NCBI GenBank assembly: GCA_964580655.1
Contig: CAZOMR010000018.1
Coordinates: forward strand, 1-22,918
DNA from: CAZOMR01 sp964580655
GTDB taxonomy: Bacteria; RBG-13-61-14; CAZOMR01
Length of the DNA stretch: 22,918 nt
Direction: 5' to 3'
Shown here one piece after another: positions 16,333-22,918 of this stretch. The position numbers and the translations under genes are program-made. The notes beneath the pieces are model-generated. The model worked only from the letters and a program-made list of their open reading frames with translations. It was not told the DNA's origin and searched no databases. The first letter of the stretch is position 1. Each line of letters opens with the position of its first letter.

Positions 16333-16433
16333 GGTGAGTCTCTTTTTGTCCTTAATTATTTTTCAACCTTTTTCAATCTCGCGGAAATTTTATTAATCCC
16401 GCCTAGGGGTTGCACCTTACTTAATAATATGGG

Positions 16434-17636
16434 TCAGCCTGCCTTGATCTCAACAGTTGATCCTGTGGCATAATTCTCTAACGCGTCCTTGTCCAGTTCG
16501 ATGCCCCAGCCCGGCCCGACAGGCACGGTCGCGGTGCCGCCTGAGTAGTCTATGGGTTCACTAATAAGGTCATCCTCCATCATGACATGCCCGAAAAGAT
16601 CGGTATCGTGGCCGAGCGAATGGTGTTTGACCGCAGCGAGGTGGATTTGCATGGCCGAGGCGATGCCGAGCGACTGGTTATGCACTACCACGCCTAGGCC
16701 TCGATGCTCCGCGTAATTGATGGCGCGGAGAGCGTTCGTAACCCCCCCTGGCCGCTCCGCGTTGATGCCGACGACACCGATCGCTTCCAGTTCGACGAGC
16801 GTGACGATGTCTGTAAGCGAGAAACAGCCCTCGTGCGCCATCAGCGGGGTGTCTACCCGCTTCTGCACATACGCCATGCCCAGGTAGTCCGCCGCGCGCA
16901 CCGGCTGTTCGGCGCAGTCTATGCCGAACGGCTCGATCTCCTTGATCGCGCGCACCGCCTGGGCCGGAGTATACGCCTGGTTGTAGTCCACCCGCAGACG
17001 CACGCCTTTGCCCAAAGCGTCTCGTATGCCTCCGATGATCTTCAAGTCCTCCTTGATGCTCCGGCCCACCTTGACGCGAAGTGTGCGTACCCCCGCACCG
17101 TGGAAGGCCTTCGCATAGTTGACCATCGAGTCCAAGTCCATCAGCGGGACTATCGCCGCAAGTGGTACTTCGTCCACCACGCGGCCGCCCATGAAGTCGC
17201 TTGCCGGCCGGCCGGTGATTCTCCCCATCAAGTCGTAGCAGGCCATGTCCAGCAAGCCCTTGGCCACTTCACTACGCGTGACATTGCTATCCATGCGATG
17301 ACGGATGCGCTCGACATTAAACGGGCTTTCACCCAAAACATACCTTGAGAGAGCGTGCTGGATAATGTCAATGATCTGCCCCGGAGAGATGCCGGTCTCA
17401 GGCAACCAGACAAACGCCTCGCCAAGCCCGCCCCTTCCATCCTCCGCGAAAAGCTTACAGATTACAAACTCGCCGCCCAACCAGGCATCTTCGGATGGAA
17501 TCATCATGCCGAGTCCTCCAACGCCGGATTGCATGGCCTCTTTGACGATCTCCCGAAAGGGCACGAATAACGCCGTCAACTCGATGCGTACTATACTCGG
17601 TCCTGAATTTTGCTTGGAATTTTCCAGATTGTCCAT
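16434..17636 (-). CDS. Enolase-superfamily enzyme, mandelate racemase/muconate lactonizing type
   Basis: The frame opens at 17651, but the ATG at 17634-17636 is preferred because GAGGGG lies 7 nt before it (400 residues). The N-terminal capping domain is followed by the barrel. The KxK base motif appears as R187-V-K189. The metal ligands are D217 (VDYNQAY), E243 (CAEQP) and E269 (AHEG). H319 (VVVHNQSLGIASA) fits the mandelate racemase His. Where the dyad Asp or the cycloisomerase Lys would sit, five residues before the GG of ERPGGVT, there is N292. The chemistry (racemisation, epimerisation or dehydration alpha to a carboxylate) is therefore open. It heads an operon with the amino acid permease and amidohydrolase, suggesting an N-modified amino acid or dipeptide-like substrate. 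The family call is secure, the substrate unknown. Confidence 0.9.
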   Translation of the reverse strand: MDNLENSKQNSGPSIVRIELTALFVPFREIVKEAMQSGVGGLGMMIPSEDAWLGGEFVICKLFAEDGRGGLGEAFVWLPETGISPGQIIDIIQHALSRYVLGESPFNVERIRHRMDSNVTRSEVAKGLLDMACYDLMGRITGRPASDFMGGRVVDEVPLAAIVPLMDLDSMVNYAKAFHGAGVRTLRVKVGRSIKEDLKIIGGIRDALGKGVRLRVDYNQAYTPAQAVRAIKEIEPFGIDCAEQPVRAADYLGMAYVQKRVDTPLMAHEGCFSLTDIVTLVELEAIGVVGINAERPGGVTNALRAINYAEHRGLGVVVHNQSLGIASAMQIHLAAVKHHSLGHDTDLFGHVMMEDDLISEPIDYSGGTATVPVGPGWGIELDKDALENYATGSTVEIKAG

Positions 17637-17779
17637 AATGGGGCCCCTCATAAATATTGGTTAGGTGATAAAATATTCTCCACGGAATGTGCTATTCCTC
17701 CGGTAGAACGCCTGTTTTTTTCCGAGCGGCGAATCGAATGCGTAAAGTTTTTCAAGATTCTTGCCGAACACATCACATC

Positions 17780-17810
17780 ATATTAAGCAAAATACATAGT
17801 CGTGAGTCAA
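17780..17810 (-). promoter_or_regulatory. Candidate sigma-70 promoter of the enolase-permease-amidohydrolase operon
   Basis: The minus strand reads -35 TTGACT (17805-17810), then TAATAT (17780-17785) after a 19-bp spacer, or TTAATA after 18 bp. The leader to the ATG at 17636 would be about 135 nt. The long spacer makes it suboptimal, which would suit an activated promoter. Confidence 0.4.
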
Positions 17811-17891
17811 TTTTCCAGTTTCCGAGCATAGCAATGCATCAGCCGCAAAGTCAACCACCCGGAGTAACAACCAGAGTCTACTGTCAGCCAT

Positions 17892-17906
17892 GGTCTGGCG
17901 CAGACC
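17892..17906. promoter_or_regulatory. 15-bp palindrome GGTCTG-GCG-CAGACC, candidate operator
   Basis: This is a perfect 6-bp inverted repeat with a 3-bp centre in the divergent intergenic region, about 80 bp upstream of the minus-strand -35 element and about 70 bp upstream of the plus-strand one. No T tract follows on either strand, so it is not a terminator. It may be a regulator site for the catabolic operon. No cognate regulator is encoded nearby. Confidence 0.3.
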
Positions 17907-17973
17907 GGTAATAGCTCTCCAGTGGAAAGAACGATATCACATATAAACATGCCATCTCCAGGAACTATCGGGA

Positions 17974-18001
17974 TTGAAATATCATCCGGTTCTGGTATTA
18001 T
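17974..18001 (+). promoter_or_regulatory. Sigma-70 promoter of rlmE-pfk-nudix, extended -10
   Basis: The -35 TTGAAA (17974-17979), a 16-bp spacer and the -10 TATTAT (17996-18001), preceded by TG, form a strong promoter. Transcription would begin near 18008, only about 8 nt before the ATG at 18016, implying an almost leaderless message. Confidence 0.6.
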
Positions 18002-18015
18002 GAAGAAAAATCTTG

Positions 18016-18618
18016 ATGGCAAAGACAAGTTACAAGAAGCCTGACTATTATGCCCGCAAGGCAAAGGCCGAGGGATACGCGGCCCGGTCTGTGTTCAAGC
18101 TTGAGAACATTGATAAAAAGCACAGGCTCTTTCATAAGGGGCTAAAGGTTCTTGACCTTGGTGCGGCGCCCGGCTCCTGGATGCAGTATACGGCCGCGAA
18201 GGTGGGAAAGTCAGGTAAGGTGGTAGGCGTGGACATCAATCCGCTTTCCCGGGGGCTTTCTTTAAGGGAGACCTTTTTGCAGGGGGATGTCCTGGCCATG
18301 GAGCCGGAGGAGCTGAAGGATGAATTCGGGGTTTTTGACCTGGTGCTGAGCGATCTTGCTCCGAAGACCACGGGGCACAAGGACACGGATCATTTCCGCT
18401 CCGTTCAGCTCGCTTTTCGCGCACTCTGCTTTGCAGAAGCCCTGCTCAGGCCGGGAGGGAGTCTCCTTGTAAAGGTCTTCCAGGGCCAGGAATTCGAGGA
18501 ACTTGTAAAGACACTCCGCACGCGTTTCCAGAAGGTTATAACCTTGAAGCCAGAGGGGTCCAGGCCGGAAAGCAGGGAGATGTTCATTCTCGGTCAAGCC
18601 ATCAAGTCAAGCGAGTAA
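18016..18618 (+). CDS. rlmE: 23S rRNA 2'-O-ribose methyltransferase RlmE (FtsJ/RrmJ)
   Basis: The 200-residue protein methylates the 2'-OH of U2552 in the A loop of 23S rRNA (E. coli numbering) using S-adenosylmethionine, late in 50S assembly. The SAM motif LDLGAAPGSW (46-55) is clear. The catalytic tetrad K28 (SVFKL), D113 (LSDLAPKTTG), K153 (LLVKVFQG) and E188 (SREMF) is complete. Length matches the family (about 200-210). The frame can open three bases earlier at a TTG, but the ATG at 18016 is the natural start. The ribosome site is weak (GAAGA), and the promoter at 17974-18001 predicts a leader of about 8 nt. It is the first gene of a tight operon with the phosphofructokinase, whose start follows 16 nt after its stop. 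Confidence 0.95.
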   Translation: MAKTSYKKPDYYARKAKAEGYAARSVFKLENIDKKHRLFHKGLKVLDLGAAPGSWMQYTAAKVGKSGKVVGVDINPLSRGLSLRETFLQGDVLAMEPEELKDEFGVFDLVLSDLAPKTTGHKDTDHFRSVQLAFRALCFAEALLRPGGSLLVKVFQGQEFEELVKTLRTRFQKVITLKPEGSRPESREMFILGQAIKSSE

Positions 18619-18634
18619 TAAAGGAGGTCATTCG

Positions 18635-19750
18635 ATGTTGTCATCCGGGAAGAAGATAGGGGTCTTGACAGGCGGCGGGGATTGTCCCGGTCTGAACGCG
18701 GTGATCAGGGCCGTGGTCAAGACCGCGATCAATGTCTATGACATGGAAGTGATCGGGCTTCTGGACGGGTATGAGGGGCTGATATATCCGGAGAAAACCA
18801 TTGTGCTCGGATACGATAGTGTGAAGGGAATCCTTCCACAGGGAGGCACAATCCTTGGAAGCTCGAACAGGGGCAACCCTTTTGCGTTCCCGGAAGAGAG
18901 GGACGGCAAGGTTGTGGCTGTTGATTACTCCGACCGGGTGGTTGAGAACTATCATAAGCTTGGCCTTGACTGCCTGATCGTGATCGGGGGAGACGGGACC
19001 CTCAAGCTCGCAACGAGCTTCAAGAACAATAAGGGGTTGAACATCGTGGGCGTGCCCAAGACCATTGATAATGACCTTTTCGCCACGGATCAGACATTTG
19101 GTTTTGACTCCGCGGTCGTGACCGCCACCGAGGCTATTGACAAGCTCCATTCAACCGCGGAGAGCCACCATCGTATAATGTTCGTGGAGGTGATGGGCAG
19201 GGACGCTGGCTGGATAGCATTGCATGCCGGACTGGCCGGCGGCGCGGATGCGATTCTTATTCCCGAGATACCATATTTTATAGAGAAGCTTCAAAGCAAG
19301 ATCGAGCTCCGTGAGAGCAGGGGCCGCAAGTTCAGCATAGTCGTGGTAGCGGAGGGAGCCAGACCAGTGGGCGGAGAGATGAGCGTGGTAAAGAGGCCTG
19401 CATTTGACCTGCCGCGTCTCGGTGGCGCGGCTCAGCGCGTTGCGGATGAGATAGAAAAGCTGATGGGAAAGGAGACGCGTGTAACTGTGCTGGGGCACAT
19501 TCAGCGCGGCGGGTCTCCCACGCCATTTGATCGCAACCTGGGCACACGCTTCGGCACGGCCTCAGTGCATCTTGCCGCGGAAGGGAGATACGGTCGCATG
19601 GTCTGTTTGCGAGGCCGGGAGATAGATTCCGTGGACATGGAGGTCGCGGTGGCCCAGAAGAAATATGTGGACCCGAAAGGCGAGATGGTCCAGACCGCGC
19701 GGGCACTGGGCATAGACTTTTGCTCGGTCCCGGAGGATGTCAAGCTGTGA
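18635..19750 (+). CDS. pfkA: 6-phosphofructokinase, mixed-substrate (group III) type
   Basis: The 371-residue protein phosphorylates fructose 6-phosphate in glycolysis, with ATP or pyrophosphate as donor. It shows GGGDCPGLNAVIR near the N-terminus, the donor-site motif GGDGT (118-122, Gly at the position that is Asp in pyrophosphate enzymes) and PKTIDND (141-147, catalytic D145, Lys where classical ATP enzymes have Gly). The Gly plus Lys combination is that of ATP-using members of the mixed-substrate group III, such as actinobacterial enzymes, so ATP is the likelier donor. The ribosome site AAGGAGG lies 7 nt before the ATG. Its stop overlaps the Nudix start (GTGA). The symbol is used for the general family. 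Confidence 0.94.
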   Translation: MLSSGKKIGVLTGGGDCPGLNAVIRAVVKTAINVYDMEVIGLLDGYEGLIYPEKTIVLGYDSVKGILPQGGTILGSSNRGNPFAFPEERDGKVVAVDYSDRVVENYHKLGLDCLIVIGGDGTLKLATSFKNNKGLNIVGVPKTIDNDLFATDQTFGFDSAVVTATEAIDKLHSTAESHHRIMFVEVMGRDAGWIALHAGLAGGADAILIPEIPYFIEKLQSKIELRESRGRKFSIVVVAEGARPVGGEMSVVKRPAFDLPRLGGAAQRVADEIEKLMGKETRVTVLGHIQRGGSPTPFDRNLGTRFGTASVHLAAEGRYGRMVCLRGREIDSVDMEVAVAQKKYVDPKGEMVQTARALGIDFCSVPEDVKL

Positions 19751-20526
19751 ATTCCGAAGGATATGCAGAATCGGTGAAACCGGAGCCGGCCGCGACAGTG
19801 GTATTGGTCAGGGATCCCCATGGGTCTGAGGGGAATGACTCTCGCCTTGAAATTTATCTTACGCGGCGCCAGGATAATCTTATTTTTCTCCCGGGATTCC
19901 ATGTGTTTCCGGGCGGAAAGCTGGACGAGAATGATTGTGCGCCGGAGACCCTTGAAAGGTGTAAAGGATTATCCGGGAAAAGGCAATACTTCCGTATCCC
20001 CGGGGAGCATGATGACGAGAATTCCCTTGCTTATCCTGTGGCCGCGATCCGTGAGCTTTTCGAGGAGGCAGGGGTCTTGCTGGCCTGTGACGAGGAAGAA
20101 AGGCTGATTATCGGCAAGTCCTATGGATCTGGAGGAAACGAGGAACTCTGGCAAAGGCTCAAACAAGCCCGTGAAAAGATTCATCAGCACCGGATGAGCA
20201 TGACCGAGATGATGAAGAAAGAGGGGTTGTATTACGCTCTGGATGAGTTGATATGGTTTGCAAACTGGGTCACGCCGGCAACTTCTCCCAGGAGGTTTGA
20301 TACGCATTTTTTTCTGGCCCGTCTTCCCGATGGCCAGCGGGCTTTGCCTTTTTGCGAGGAAATCTCGGACTCGGAATGGATTGAGCCTGAGAAGGCCATC
20401 AACAAATGGAGAAAAGGCGAGATAAGAATCATTCCACCAACACTCGTCAGCCTGGATGCCCTCGTAAAGTATCAGAGGTGGCCTGAGATCAGGGAAAAAC
20501 TCGGGAGAGATGCCCGGGAATTTTAA
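19747..20526 (+). CDS. Nudix hydrolase, NUDT19/RP2p-like with an insertion in the Nudix box
   Basis: I start this at GTG 19747-19749 (259 residues), which overlaps the phosphofructokinase stop as GTGA and has GGAGG 10 nt upstream. The frame is open further left, but only inside the kinase gene. The Nudix box is split: GGKLDEND at 56-63 and RELFEEAG at 102-109, about 31 residues more than the canonical spacing between the Gly and the Arg. This insertion and the later NWVTPATSPRRFDTHFFLA segment are typical of the NUDT19/RP2p group, whose animal members hydrolyse CoA and acyl-CoA. The catalytic RE and EE residues are intact, so the enzyme should be active on a nucleoside-diphosphate-linked substrate. 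The actual substrate is not known. It is the third gene of the rlmE operon. Confidence 0.88.
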   Translation: MNSEGYAESVKPEPAATVVLVRDPHGSEGNDSRLEIYLTRRQDNLIFLPGFHVFPGGKLDENDCAPETLERCKGLSGKRQYFRIPGEHDDENSLAYPVAAIRELFEEAGVLLACDEEERLIIGKSYGSGGNEELWQRLKQAREKIHQHRMSMTEMMKKEGLYYALDELIWFANWVTPATSPRRFDTHFFLARLPDGQRALPFCEEISDSEWIEPEKAINKWRKGEIRIIPPTLVSLDALVKYQRWPEIREKLGRDAREF

Positions 20527-20532
20527 GAGGGT

Positions 20533-20688
20533 TTATTCTGTTTGATTTTTTTTGTCTAGAAATATGTCGCTATCCTTGAAAGGCTCGACCACAATCTCCT
20601 TGAGGTCATCGAGATTCGGATCGCTTTCCGGGAAAAATTCATTCGGGGCGTCTTGGCCCTTATCAAGGTCCTTCTTCTCCTTTTCCAT
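20533..20688 (-). CDS. Small acidic protein, 51 residues, unrecognised
   Basis: The ATG at 20686-20688 is preceded by GGGGGAT 5-6 nt upstream. The frame runs 51 codons to TAA. The product begins MEKEKKDLDKGQDAPNEFF, is rich in Asp, Glu and Lys, has no membrane segment, and has a central LDDLKEIVVEPF stretch that could be one short helix and strand. A perfect -35 TTGACA lies at 20741-20746 with a poor -10 (TATGAA, 20-bp spacer). It converges on the Nudix gene, with 6 bp between the stops. The strong ribosome site and balanced coding composition favour a real gene. I know no family for it. Confidence 0.55.
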   Translation of the reverse strand: MEKEKKDLDKGQDAPNEFFPESDPNLDDLKEIVVEPFKDSDIFLDKKNQTE

Positions 20689-20777
20689 TTCGATCCCCCA
20701 GATAAAAAGTCATATTCATATTTGCAGACGGGCTGATTTTTGTCAAGGAAAAAAATTAACAATTCTAATAAAAGGGC

Positions 20778-20806
20778 TTAACAAGCATCCCGGGTTCAGA
20801 TATGAT
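20778..20806 (+). promoter_or_regulatory. Sigma-70 promoter of the metallophosphoesterase and alcohol dehydrogenase genes
   Basis: The -35 TTAACA (20778-20783), an optimal 17-bp spacer and the -10 TATGAT (20801-20806) each match consensus at 5 of 6 positions. The start near 20813 gives a leader of about 24 nt to the ATG at 20837 and places AAAGGA in the leader. Confidence 0.65.
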
Positions 20807-20836
20807 ACATCACAAGGGAAAGGAATTTTCAATGCG

Positions 20837-22126
20837 ATGAGCGAGCGTTTGATGGTTAAGGCTAAGTGGAAAACAATAGCGGCTTTTGCGGCAGGGGTTG
20901 TGGTCATGGCTTCCGGGCTATCTCATGCCGGCTCATGGATTCGGAACGAGGAGTTGGTCACGGTAACGGATACCTCTTTTGCCGTCACATGGGTTACGGA
21001 AAGTGAATCTGATGGAAGAGTCCGGTACTCAAGGAGCAAGAGAAATCTTGACCAGGTGGCCGAGGACCCTGTCGAGAATACCCGGTTCCATTATGTAGAG
21101 GTAGGTGGCCTTGAGCCAGGCACGGAATATTTTTACCGGACAGAGAGCGACTCGAAAAAAGGCCGCTCCAGGGGGCTTTCTCCGGGCAGGCTTGTTACAC
21201 TGACTCCGCCGCCGGGCAAGCTCCTGTTTGAATTCGTTGTCATGAATGACCTGCATGTTCTTGAAGACATAGCCGGACTCATCGTGCTTCCAGTAGATTG
21301 GATTCCGCCGCTGTCCAAGGGCTTTACATGGCCTTATCCGGTGCGGAACTACTGGGAGTTCACATTGGAAGAAGCCGTTAACGAGGTGAACAAGACCGAT
21401 GCAAGATTCGTGGTGGTGAACGGTGACCTGACTTCATGGTTCACAAAGCATGAATTCGAGGTCAGCAAGGATATGCTGGATCGGCTCAGGATGCCCTACT
21501 ATGTGCTGAGGGGTAACCACGACCGTGTTGAAAACAATCCCGAGGATTACTTCCTTACCGTGTTCGGGCTTAAGAGCTCGTGGTATAGCTTTGACTATGC
21601 CGGGTTCCATTTTGTCTGTCTTGACGACAACCGCCTGGAGGATGGCTGGCATGGCTTTCCCGAGGAGGAGTGGAATTGGTTTCAGAAGGATTTGCGAGAC
21701 CATTTTATCATGCCCACCTTTGTCTTCGCGCACCGCCCTATCGGGGCGGACTGGGCAGATGTGAATGAGGACATCCGTAACCGCTACCTTGCCATTCTCT
21801 CGCAGAACCGGCAGGTGGTCGGATGCTTCAATGCTCACAGCCACCGGGGCAAGGTGGTGCGAGTGCCGGAATTCACAGGCGACACCCCTCACATCGAGGT
21901 CCCTGCGGTAAAGGAGTATCCGACAGGGTTCGGCCTGGTCCGGGTATATGAGGGCGGGTATATGTATAACTTCTTCATGACCCACTCACAGGAGTGCCTG
22001 GAATGGTCGGACATGACCCGCGGTGAATACTTCGGACTTGCACCAAGAATTCTCATGTGCAAGCTGGAAGACCGAAACCTGGTTTATGAATTCAGCGAAA
22101 AGATAAAAAGCATGCTCAAGCGATGA
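20837..22126 (+). CDS. Exported purple acid phosphatase-like metallophosphoesterase
   Basis: The protein is 429 residues from the ATG at 20837. The open frame extends to 20552, but the promoter at 20778-20806 and the signal peptide exclude that. The signal peptide has basic residues, then a hydrophobic stretch at about 13-28 and likely cleavage after SHA near 31. A fibronectin-III-like domain as in purple acid phosphatases (about 35-122) follows, then the calcineurin-like domain. Metal motifs are D138-x-H140, G196-D197, G226-N227-H228-D229, H299 and H334-x-H336. The last reads NAHSHRG, not the usual GHxHR. It should hydrolyse phosphate esters in the periplasm or outside the cell. The substrate is open. 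An out-of-frame ATG-CGA-TGA at 20832-20840 overlaps its start. The alcohol dehydrogenase follows after 18 nt. Confidence 0.88.
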   Translation: MSERLMVKAKWKTIAAFAAGVVVMASGLSHAGSWIRNEELVTVTDTSFAVTWVTESESDGRVRYSRSKRNLDQVAEDPVENTRFHYVEVGGLEPGTEYFYRTESDSKKGRSRGLSPGRLVTLTPPPGKLLFEFVVMNDLHVLEDIAGLIVLPVDWIPPLSKGFTWPYPVRNYWEFTLEEAVNEVNKTDARFVVVNGDLTSWFTKHEFEVSKDMLDRLRMPYYVLRGNHDRVENNPEDYFLTVFGLKSSWYSFDYAGFHFVCLDDNRLEDGWHGFPEEEWNWFQKDLRDHFIMPTFVFAHRPIGADWADVNEDIRNRYLAILSQNRQVVGCFNAHSHRGKVVRVPEFTGDTPHIEVPAVKEYPTGFGLVRVYEGGYMYNFFMTHSQECLEWSDMTRGEYFGLAPRILMCKLEDRNLVYEFSEKIKSMLKR

Positions 22127-22144
22127 GTTTTTAGGAGACTGAAG

Positions 22145-22918
22145 ATGTTTATGGAGTATCCTTACACGCGCATAGTTTTCGGCAAGGGAAGCCTCAAGAG
22201 GCTTGGTATGCTAGCCTCGGCTTTTGGCGGAAACAAGACCCTGCTTGCAACAGGCCGGATTTTCTCGCAAAAGCACGGACACCTGGATGAGGCTCTTGCC
22301 AGTCTTTCCGAGAAGGAGATGCCGATAGAGGTCTTCACCGGGATCGAGCCGGACCCTCTGGATACGACTGTGGCGAGGCTTGTTGAAAGGATAAAAGAGA
22401 CAGGTGCGGACCTGCTCATCGCACTTGGCGGCGGGAGCGTGATGGATGCGACCAAGATGGCTAATGCCTGCTTCTGCCTCTCTGCTGGAATGGATGCCTT
22501 CTACGATACGGACAAGGTCACGGCCCGGCTGAAGGCTGAAAGGAAAAAACTCCTTCCATTGATCAGCGTGCCCACGACTGCCGGGTCCGGGTCCGAGATC
22601 ACCCGCTATGCCGTGATCACAGATACATCCGTGAATCTCAAGAGGATCATTGTGGACCTCGCACTCTGCCCGAGCATGGCACTGGTGGACCCGGAGCTTA
22701 CCCGGACATGCCCCCCGGATGTGACCAGGGTAAGCGGCCTGGATACCCTGTCACACCTGCTGGAGGGATACCTCAATTTCCGCGATGTCCCGGAAGAGAT
22801 TGACGAGGATGCGCTTCGGGGTATCCGGATGGTGCTTGATTATCTGCCATCAGCTCTCCAGAGCCCTGATGAGATTAATGCCAGGGAGCAGATGAGCAGG
22901 GCATGCCTGATTGGAGGA
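22145..22918 (+). CDS. Iron-containing alcohol dehydrogenase, 3' end beyond the window
   Basis: An open frame of 258 codons runs from ATG (AGGAG 7 nt upstream) to the last base without a stop. It has the group III alcohol dehydrogenase features: a start YPYTRIVFGKGSL, the nucleotide-binding GGGSVMDATK (95-104), SVPTTAGSGSE (141-151), and the first two metal ligands D200 and H204 in GLDTLSHLLEGYL. The two later His ligands lie beyond the window. The usual length is about 380-400 residues, so about a third is missing. It reversibly oxidises a primary alcohol or reduces an aldehyde with NAD(P)H. It is probably co-transcribed with the metallophosphoesterase, with no evident functional link between them. 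Confidence 0.93.
   Translation, partial: MFMEYPYTRIVFGKGSLKRLGMLASAFGGNKTLLATGRIFSQKHGHLDEALASLSEKEMPIEVFTGIEPDPLDTTVARLVERIKETGADLLIALGGGSVMDATKMANACFCLSAGMDAFYDTDKVTARLKAERKKLLPLISVPTTAGSGSEITRYAVITDTSVNLKRIIVDLALCPSMALVDPELTRTCPPDVTRVSGLDTLSHLLEGYLNFRDVPEEIDEDALRGIRMVLDYLPSALQSPDEINAREQMSRACLIGG

Larger units (their letters stand above)
17637..18015. other. Divergent intergenic region between the catabolic operon and rlmE
   Basis: The short frames here are not supported as genes. They have no ribosome site and no protein-like pattern. The region holds a minus-strand promoter candidate (17780-17810), a 15-bp palindrome (17892-17906) and a strong plus-strand promoter (17974-18001). Confidence 0.6.

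Noticed and set aside
17830..17845. Second sigma-54-like site (CGGCTG...TTGCT, minus strand) upstream of the enolase-superfamily gene.
   Set aside because: The -12 half is good but the -24 half is poor, and the leader would be about 180 nt. The TTGACT promoter at 17780-17810 is at least as likely.
20552..20836. N-terminal extension of the metallophosphoesterase in the open frame.
   Set aside because: It runs antisense to the small acidic ORF and through a strong promoter, and would bury the signal peptide.
1..22918. CRISPR arrays, insertion sequences, rRNA genes or replication origins.
   Set aside because: No regularly spaced repeats, transposase motifs, rRNA sequence or DnaA-box cluster were seen on reading both strands.

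Overview
The window looks like about 23 kb of chromosome from an anaerobic bacterium. It carries soluble NADH/ferredoxin-type flavoprotein genes, a sigma-54 regulatory circuit, an iron-type alcohol dehydrogenase and a mixed-signature phosphofructokinase. This mix is common in Desulfobacterota (former Deltaproteobacteria) and neighbouring uncultured phyla. The sequence alone does not fix the taxon.

Left end (1-3064): one gene for a lytic transglycosylase with two periplasmic solute-binding domains, then about 800 bp without a convincing gene. That stretch holds a terminator-like hairpin, a perfect tandem 11-mer and, at 3020-3064, the 3' half of a tRNA-Arg(CCT) with no 5' half. This is the signature of the far end of an element integrated into a tRNA gene. 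The element would lie to the left and the original chromosome to the right.

Centre left (3136-13265, all minus strand): this is the most interesting block. A sigma-54 type (-24/-12) promoter with a 25-bp palindrome about 100 bp upstream precedes an operon of four genes. They encode a receiver protein with two Lrp/AsnC-like domains and no DNA-binding domain, a NuoE/HydC-like protein, a NuoF/HydB-like protein, and a 1266-residue fusion (2Fe-2S ferredoxin, GltD/NfnB-like FAD-NAD(P)H module, two 4Fe-4S ferredoxin domains, and a molybdopterin-type domain that has lost its metal-ligand residue). Immediately downstream, from its own sigma-70 promoter, lies a membrane histidine kinase with an NtrC-family sigma-54 activator. 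My reading is a soluble transhydrogenase or electron-bifurcating complex, of the Sporomusa Stn / Geobacter Sfr kind, switched by the adjacent two-component system.

Centre right (13580-17636, minus strand): a probable catabolic operon of an enolase-superfamily enzyme, an aromatic-amino-acid-type permease and a YtcJ-like amidohydrolase. It probably handles an amino-acid-derived or amide substrate that cannot be named from sequence.

Right end (18016-22918, mostly plus strand): RlmE 23S rRNA methyltransferase, 6-phosphofructokinase and a NUDT19-like Nudix hydrolase form a tight housekeeping operon. A 51-codon acidic ORF converges on it. Then come an exported purple-acid-phosphatase-like metallophosphoesterase and an iron-containing alcohol dehydrogenase cut by the window edge.
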